A DNA stretch of 25,000 nt, from positions 3,780,475-3,805,474 of the forward strand of contig NC_135554.1 of NCBI RefSeq assembly GCF_964340395.1, read 5' to 3'. Both the position numbers and the translations under genes were made by a program. Below the pieces are notes generated by a model. That model worked only from the letters and a program-made list of their open reading frames with translations, was not told where the DNA came from and made no database searches. This stretch comes from Glandiceps talaboti. Lineage: Eukaryota; Hemichordata; Enteropneusta; Spengelidae. Position 1 is the first letter of the stretch, and every line of letters starts with the position of its first letter. Of the stretch, positions 23,501-25,000 are shown piece after piece.

Positions 23501-24961
23501 GACAATCATTATCAAGGGGGGGGGGGGACAGAAGTGAAGTTGACTTGATGACCTCCTACAAATAGACCACTATAATACATAATGACAATTGTAACAAAGT
23601 GATACTATGAACCAGTAGTGTTTTCATTGTCATTTGAATACCAGCTAATCAATACAAACACAAACAATTTATCAAACAAATGTCATATATGTAAACCATA
23701 ATAGGTATCCTGAACGGAGAATGATCATTTAATGTACATAACGTTAGAAATCGCTGACATGTAATGGCAAAGTTATTCTATTCTTGCCAAAATGAGATAG
23801 TTACGGAAGCGTATTAGTGCCAAGTTGTAAGGAAAAAAATAAAATTTAAAATCTCGTAATTACGACTTTTCGATTCTCGTAATTACGACTTTTTGAATCT
23901 CGTAATTACGAGAATCGTAAAGACATTTCGATTCTCGTAATTACGTCGCAATTCTCCCGTAAGTTGATATCTAACTGGAAAAATCACACTGCCATTTTAA
24001 GTTCATGTTATAAGCAACAGCTGAGTTCTCAACAACACCCGATCATCGGGTAGTAAGTACATTTAAGGTGAACTGAACACTCTAATATAAGTCCAATGAA
24101 ATTACATAACACCTATAGGTTAAAAAAAAGAAATGGCAATGAAATAACGTGTTCACATATGTACACACATCTACTGGATGCAACAAGAAGTTAGTAGGTT
24201 CACTACAATGTTTAAACAGGCAATCTGTCAAATTGAACTTAGCCAAATAATAAACACAAAACAGGAATTCCAAAACAACAAGAATTCTTCATCAGCAAAG
24301 AATTTGTTCAAATAATGGAGTCCAATATTAAACATATAGATATTCTTCTGAAAATCGGACACAACTCCAACTTATATCCAATGATGAAGATGTAGGGAAA
24401 CTGTCCAATATATCAATTACGACTGATGAAGGACCTAACGGCCGGTCCGAAACGTCTTAAAAGAAGGATCAATAAAGTTTCTATCTGGGGACGTCTCGCC
24501 AATGCCTTCCTACTACTAACACCCTGAAAAGTCGTAATTACGAGAATCAAAAAGTCGTAATTACGAGAATCGAAAAGTCGTAATTACGAGAAAAAAGTCG
24601 TAATTACGAGAAAAAAAGTCGTAATTACGAGAATCGAAAAGTCGTAATTACGAGAATTGAAAACTCGTAATTACGAGAAAAAAGTCGTAATTACGAGAAA
24701 AAAGTCGTAATTACGAGAATTGAAAACTCGTAATTACGAGATTTTAAATTTTATTTTTTTCCTTACAACTTGGCACTAATACGCTTCCGTAGATAGTACA
24801 TTCATATTATGTAGTTTTATTTGTTTTAGGACCACGGAACTAAGCCAGGATCACTCAACAGTACATCATCAGCATATATTAACGTACGAGATGTACAAGA
24901 CAGTCCACCATACTTCCTGTCTTTACCATACTTCTCTGAGATTAATGAAAACGCGAATGTG
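14273..24961 (+). CDS. Cadherin-superfamily gene, 5' eight exons (incomplete at right edge)
   Basis: Eight exons join in frame: 14273-14357, 14815-14916, 15209-15354, 16003-16056, 17403-17492, 17749-17844, 22787-22909 and 24830-24961, together 276 codons with GT-AG introns. The product is a secreted or type I membrane adhesion protein. It has a signal peptide (about residues 1-30), EC1 (about 33-148), EC2 (about 149-261) and the start of EC3. Calcium motifs visible: LDYE 108-111, DVNDNEP 140-146, YEN 158-160, DRDPGTNGE 174-182, LDYE 217-220 and KDHG 232-235, with a degenerate linker DVQDSPP at 253-259. N-glycosylation sequons lie at N96, N214 and N242. Cadherin repeats bind Ca2+ between domains to stiffen the ectodomain. 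The pattern DVQD-x-P-x-F followed by PY in EC2-EC3 resembles the N-termini of CDH23 and CDHR1-type cadherins as I recall them; this is a family-level impression, not an orthology call. Transmembrane and cytoplasmic parts lie beyond the window. Confidence 0.93.
14358..14814 (+). other. Intron 1, with (CA)n and (CATA)n microsatellites
   Basis: The GTAAGC donor is at 14358 and the acceptor GGCAG ends at 14814. The intron holds a CA run at about 14546-14582, a mixed CA/CATA zone to about 14685, and a (CATA)n run to 14740. From 14741 onward the intron sequence belongs to the segment that recurs inverted at 18436-18668. Confidence 0.85.
14545..14740. repeat. (CA)n / (CATA)n compound microsatellite
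   Basis: A pure CA dinucleotide run passes into interrupted CA/TACA/CGCA sequence and then a pure (CATA)n block at about 14687-14740. The CATA block is shared, inverted as TATG, with 18669-18735. That makes it the probable breakpoint of the exon 2 inverted duplication. Confidence 0.97.
14741..14973 (+). repeat. Inverted duplication, arm 1 (contains exon 2)
   Basis: 233 bp covering the end of intron 1, all of exon 2 and the start of intron 2. I compared it block by block with the reverse complement of 18436-18668 and saw no mismatch. Identity continues into the CATA/TATG microsatellite on the 5' side. The arms are separated by about 3.46 kb. Confidence 0.97.
14815..14916 (+). CDS. Cadherin exon 2: start of EC1
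   Basis: 102 nt, phase 1 to phase 1, acceptor CAG and donor GTAGGT. It encodes the junction of the signal peptide with the mature N-terminus, a PPSF segment and an acidic helix-like stretch ending ERLDEDRIV, which occupies the place of the first EC1 calcium-site glutamate. Because both boundaries are phase 1, skipping this exon would keep the frame but remove 34 residues of EC1. A perfect inverted copy of the exon and its flanks lies in intron 6. Confidence 0.82.
14917..15208 (+). other. Intron 2
   Basis: 292 bp, donor GTAGGT and acceptor CCATAG. Its first 57 bp (to 14973) are part of the inverted duplication. The duplicated segment ends at the small palindromic pair ACATGT-TAATAT-ACATGT (14956-14973). 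The remainder looks like ordinary single-copy intron. Confidence 0.85.
15209..15354 (+). CDS. Cadherin exon 3: EC1 core
   Basis: 146 nt, phase 1 to phase 0, acceptor CCATAG and donor GTATTT. It encodes [15 protein letters not shown], a canonical cadherin strand with the DPEGD motif in the DxD position, then FSII, FKID, a sequon at NCT (N96), and ends exactly at LDYE, the conserved acidic cadherin motif. This is one of the clearest cadherin exons in the window. Confidence 0.95.
15355..16002 (+). other. Intron 3, with GAAT tetranucleotide array
   Basis: Donor GTATTT, acceptor CATGCAG. Single-copy AT-rich sequence runs to about 15685, followed by a GAAT array and a short unique tail before the acceptor. 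No protein homology is visible. Confidence 0.85.
15686..15906. repeat. (GAAT)n microsatellite
   Basis: About 55 tetranucleotide units, broken by GTGAGTGAGTGA at 15730-15745 and by several GAATTAAT and GGAT substitutions. The minus-strand reading gives an open IHSF-type repeat peptide, which is a by-product of the repeat. Confidence 0.97.
16003..16056 (+). CDS. Cadherin exon 4: EC1 [10 protein letters not shown] segment
   Basis: A 54-nt microexon, phase 0 to phase 0, acceptor GCAG and donor GTAAGT. It encodes [18 protein letters not shown], the strand that follows LDYE and carries the DxG calcium-site motif before the next linker. Its removal would keep the frame but delete 18 residues of EC1. 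It is supported by frame continuity with exons 3 and 5. Confidence 0.92.
16057..17402 (+). other. Intron 4, mostly AACAC pentanucleotide array
   Basis: 1346 bp, donor GTAAGT and acceptor TTGACAG. Nearly all of it after 16270 is a pentanucleotide repeat. Confidence 0.88.
16270..17330. repeat. (AACAC)n pentanucleotide array
   Basis: About 1 kb of AACAC units with AGCAC, AATGC, AACGC and AATAC variants. The 5' and 3' edges change to AGTAC/AATAC, and (AATAC)n at 17205-17310 is the diverged border. Register is not perfectly 5 bp: AGCACACAACAC around 16950 shows phase shifts. The plus strand is strongly C over G. Neither the unit nor its complement contains a stop in any frame, so very long frames appear in several frames on both strands. 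None is a gene. Confidence 0.97.
17403..17492 (+). CDS. Cadherin exon 5: EC1-EC2 linker
   Basis: 90 nt, phase 0 to phase 0, acceptor ACAG and donor GTAAGT. It encodes [19 protein letters not shown], the textbook cadherin C-terminal strand with the DVNDNEPxF inter-repeat calcium linker. It then runs into EC2 with the IYE of the next XEX calcium motif at the exon end. It is diagnostic on its own. Confidence 0.97.
17493..17748 (+). other. Intron 5
   Basis: 256 bp, donor GTAAGT and acceptor CTAAAG. A short (TCTG)n run lies at about 17503-17523, just inside the donor. Otherwise the intron is AT-rich unique sequence. Confidence 0.88.
17749..17844 (+). CDS. Cadherin exon 6: EC2 N-terminal half
   Basis: 96 nt, phase 0 to phase 0, acceptor CTAAAG and donor GTAAGT. 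It encodes [20 protein letters not shown] plus NGEFTLSI, the classical cadherin DRDxGxNG calcium motif and following strand. A TATG microsatellite begins only about 12 nt after the donor. Confidence 0.96.
17853..18093. repeat. (TATG)n / (GATG)n microsatellite
   Basis: A TATG block, a mixed TATG/GATG block, a pure GGAT block at about 17996-18044, and a second TATG block. The symmetry (TATG, GATG, TATG) suggests point substitution followed by internal expansion. Confidence 0.97.
18100..18165. repeat. Fold-back inverted repeat
   Basis: Left arm 18100-18126 and right arm 18140-18165 are reverse complements except for about one substitution and a small length difference (AATAAATGCC / GGCATTTATT outer, AATACACG / CGTGTATT inner). 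The loop is about 13 nt. The inner palindrome ACGTCGACGT spans 18124-18133. It could be a small fold-back mobile element or a hairpin. Confidence 0.85.
18166..18435. other. Unique spacer with small inverted and direct repeats
   Basis: A perfect 8-bp pair CCTGGGAA (18172-18179) / TTCCCAGG (18202-18209) follows the fold-back. GCTATTATTATGCAAGACAT-like sequence occurs twice, near 18397 and 18420, about 23 bp apart. No coding signal is seen. Confidence 0.5.
18436..18668 (-). repeat. Inverted duplication, arm 2: antisense copy of cadherin exon 2
   Basis: Reverse complement of 14741-14973 with no mismatch found. The exon copy occupies 18493-18594 on the minus strand and keeps both splice signals, but lies antisense within intron 6 of the same gene. 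It is not part of the sense coding sequence. It would base-pair with exon 2 and its flanks in the primary transcript. Confidence 0.97.
18669..18735. repeat. (TATG)n microsatellite at the duplication edge
   Basis: About 16 TATG units directly next to the inverted exon 2 copy, matching in reverse complement the (CATA)n next to exon 2 at 14687-14740. Confidence 0.97.
18736..19260. other. Unremarkable AT-rich intron sequence
   Basis: About 500 bp of non-tandem sequence. I see no convincing frame, splice pair or transposon protein. A TTTCTTTCAG at 19191-19200 resembles an acceptor, but the following frame closes quickly. Confidence 0.5.
19261..21062. repeat. ATATACYC octanucleotide satellite, block 1
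   Basis: 8-bp units ATATACCC and ATATACTC in irregular alternation, with occasional ATATACCA, GTATAC and CATTTACC variants. The plus strand is almost free of G. Any period-8 sequence gives a 24-nt codon cycle, so long YPYTHIPI-type frames appear, and these are not genes. The block ends at 21062 against LINE-derived sequence. Confidence 0.98.
21063..21551 (+). pseudogene. Non-LTR (LINE) reverse transcriptase C-terminal fragment, frameshifted and truncated
   Basis: Upstream, [12 protein letters not shown] then a 75-codon frame (21134-21361) ends in [11 protein letters not shown] and a stop. The next frame carries on one base out of register from about 21357: [26 protein letters not shown], then CRKC and EDEMHY (to 21551). 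This order, KLRTY-x-KF, a KLRIS strand, and CxxC with a downstream DExH, is what the tail of many LINE polymerases looks like. A one-base change in the AAAAA run at 21353-21357 explains the shift. The expected last cysteine after HY is missing because the sequence switches abruptly to the next LINE. Confidence 0.65.
21552..21835 (+). mobile_element. 3' end of a CR1/L2-type LINE with ATT-repeat tail
   Basis: Read in the frame ending at the TAA of 21731-21733, the sequence encodes [20 protein letters not shown], then [20 protein letters not shown] and [14 protein letters not shown]. This is the characteristic extreme C-terminus of CR1/L2/jockey-group LINE polymerases. A short 3' UTR and a (TTA)n tail follow at about 21811-21833, as in this group. 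It is 5'-truncated to about 280 bp, the usual product of incomplete target-primed reverse transcription. It begins exactly where the previous LINE fragment is broken. Confidence 0.85.
21842..22778. repeat. ATATACYC octanucleotide satellite, block 2
   Basis: The same repeat as block 1, in the same orientation, with the same ATATACGTATACTCAT interruptions. It ends at TCATACT, only about 8 nt before the exon 7 acceptor. Blocks 1 and 2 were probably one array split by the LINE insertions, or expanded on both sides of them. Confidence 0.98.
22787..22909 (+). CDS. Cadherin exon 7: EC2 C-terminal half
   Basis: 123 nt, phase 0 to phase 0, acceptor TTTGTAG and donor GTAAAG. It encodes [14 protein letters not shown], then [13 protein letters not shown] and YQVHMMAK, the cadherin strand pair around the conserved LDYE motif, with a sequon at N214. 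The polypyrimidine and branch region upstream is made of satellite sequence rather than ordinary intron. Confidence 0.94.
23128..23396. repeat. (CATA)n / (CACA)n microsatellite
   Basis: Alternating CATACATA blocks and CACACACA interruptions at irregular spacing, preceded by CATC/ACCT imperfect tetranucleotides from about 23080. Confidence 0.96.
23853..23950. repeat. Left subterminal TCGTAATTACGA palindrome repeats
   Basis: Three full and one partial copy of the 12-bp palindrome, separated by short A/T-rich linkers. They form the left counterpart of the longer right-hand array. Confidence 0.93.
23951..24415. other. Internal region of the inverted-repeat element
   Basis: Unique AT-rich sequence with a 15-bp palindrome ACCCGATCATCGGGT at 24038-24052. 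A 63-codon minus-strand frame (24082-24273) has no recognisable features and is not called. Confidence 0.5.
24416..24503 (+). ncRNA. Hammerhead-ribozyme-like motif
   Basis: Core CTGATGA at 24423-24429; stem II GGACC (24431-24435) with GGTCC (24444-24448); GAAA at 24449-24452; stem III CGTC (24453-24456) with GACG (24490-24493) plus the A-T closing pair; then TC at 24494-24495 as the expected cleavage site. Stem I is CGA/TCG (24420-24422, 24496-24498), an internal loop, and ATT/AAT (24416-24418, 24501-24503). The order and spacing fit a type I hammerhead. The flaw is an extra A at 24430 between core and stem II, and stem I is short. Such motifs are known in Penelope-like elements and retrozymes. 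Activity is not shown by sequence alone. Confidence 0.5.
24525..24741. repeat. Right subterminal TCGTAATTACGA palindrome array
   Basis: Ten copies of the palindrome spaced about 20-23 bp apart, with linkers GAATCGAAAAG, GAAAAAAG or GAATTGAAAAC. Each unit has a central TAATTA. With the left copies they make the element able to fold back extensively. Confidence 0.95.
24830..24961 (+). CDS. Cadherin exon 8: EC2 end and EC3 start
   Basis: 132 nt, phase 0 to phase 0, acceptor TTTTAG and donor GTAAGC at 24962. It encodes [12 protein letters not shown], the XDXG calcium site and a sequon at N242, then [17 protein letters not shown], the EC2-EC3 linker, and [12 protein letters not shown], the first EC3 strand with its XEX motif. 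The linker is DVQDSPP rather than DxNDNxP. The gene continues beyond the window. Confidence 0.97.
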
Positions 24962-25000
24962 GTAAGCTAGTATCCATCAATTCTCTAACATAGTAACTGA

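Larger units (their letters stand above)
23796..24797. mobile_element. 990-bp terminal-inverted-repeat element (23802-24791) with 6-bp target-site duplication
   Basis: The first 64 bp (23802-23865, starting TACGGAAGCG) and the last 64 bp (24728-24791, ending CGCTTCCGTA) are perfect reverse complements. GATAGT flanks the element directly on both sides (23796-23801 and 24792-24797), the expected footprint of a transposition. Subterminal zones carry palindromic CTCGTAATTACGAG units. No transposase is encoded, so it is a non-autonomous DNA element or fold-back element. The superfamily is not assigned. Confidence 0.88.
22910..24829 (+). other. Intron 7
   Basis: 1920 bp, donor GTAAAG and acceptor TTGTTTTAG. 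It holds a short TA run (22978-22993), a CATA/CACA microsatellite, a run of 12 G at 23516-23527, about 270 bp of unremarkable sequence, and then the 990-bp inverted-repeat element ending 38 bp before exon 8. Confidence 0.88.

Noticed and set aside
23516-23527. Run of 12 G as a G-quadruplex site
   Set aside because: A single homopolymer run with no neighbouring G-tracts; more likely a slippage tract.
24082-24273. 63-codon minus-strand frame inside the inverted-repeat element
   Set aside because: No recognisable motif, AT-rich context and length within chance expectation. It does not resemble a transposase.

Overview
This is a metazoan nuclear genomic window, most likely from a marine invertebrate. 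The phylum cannot be fixed from this stretch. The evidence is a multi-exon cadherin-superfamily gene with GT-AG introns, fragments of non-LTR retrotransposons, and an extreme load of satellites and microsatellites. I see no bacterial-type genes, operons, tRNA or rRNA.

Layout. (1) 1-7280 is a 35-bp satellite. It enters from the left edge and runs for about 208 units with no net loss of register. Inside it are a 52-monomer (1820 bp) higher-order duplication and a 19-monomer (665 bp) tandem duplication. (2) 7281-7978 is an AT-rich spacer built from old copies of a ~148-bp repeat. (3) 7979-13910 is a 26-bp satellite. Its first ~6.5 units are inverted relative to the remaining >200, so the array has a head-to-head junction near 8160. 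Long blocks recur at spacings of 1196 and 1664 bp. (4) 13911-14272 is the 5' flank of a gene. (5) 14273-24961 holds eight consecutive coding exons of a plus-strand cadherin gene: a signal peptide, cadherin repeats EC1 and EC2, and the first residues of EC3. It continues past the right edge. The exons total 828 nt (276 codons), and every junction keeps the reading frame.

The introns are filled with repeats. Intron 1 has (CA)n and (CATA)n, intron 3 a GAAT array, and intron 4 a ~1-kb AACAC pentanucleotide array. Intron 6 (4.9 kb) has a TATG/GGAT array, a fold-back sequence, a perfect inverted copy of exon 2 with its splice sites, and a ~2.7-kb ATATACYC octanucleotide satellite split by two fused LINE 3' fragments. 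Intron 7 has CATA/CACA microsatellites and a 990-bp element with 64-bp perfect terminal inverted repeats, a 6-bp target-site duplication and an internal hammerhead-ribozyme-like motif.

The observations most worth checking are these: (a) the 100% identical inverted exon 2, which would make a long hairpin in the pre-mRNA across exons 3-6; (b) the hammerhead-like motif inside the terminal-inverted-repeat element; (c) the octanucleotide satellite that runs into the exon 7 acceptor and repeats a branch-point-like motif; and (d) the orientation switch in the 26-bp satellite. All of these could be affected by assembly error in so repetitive a region, so long-read confirmation is decisive for each.
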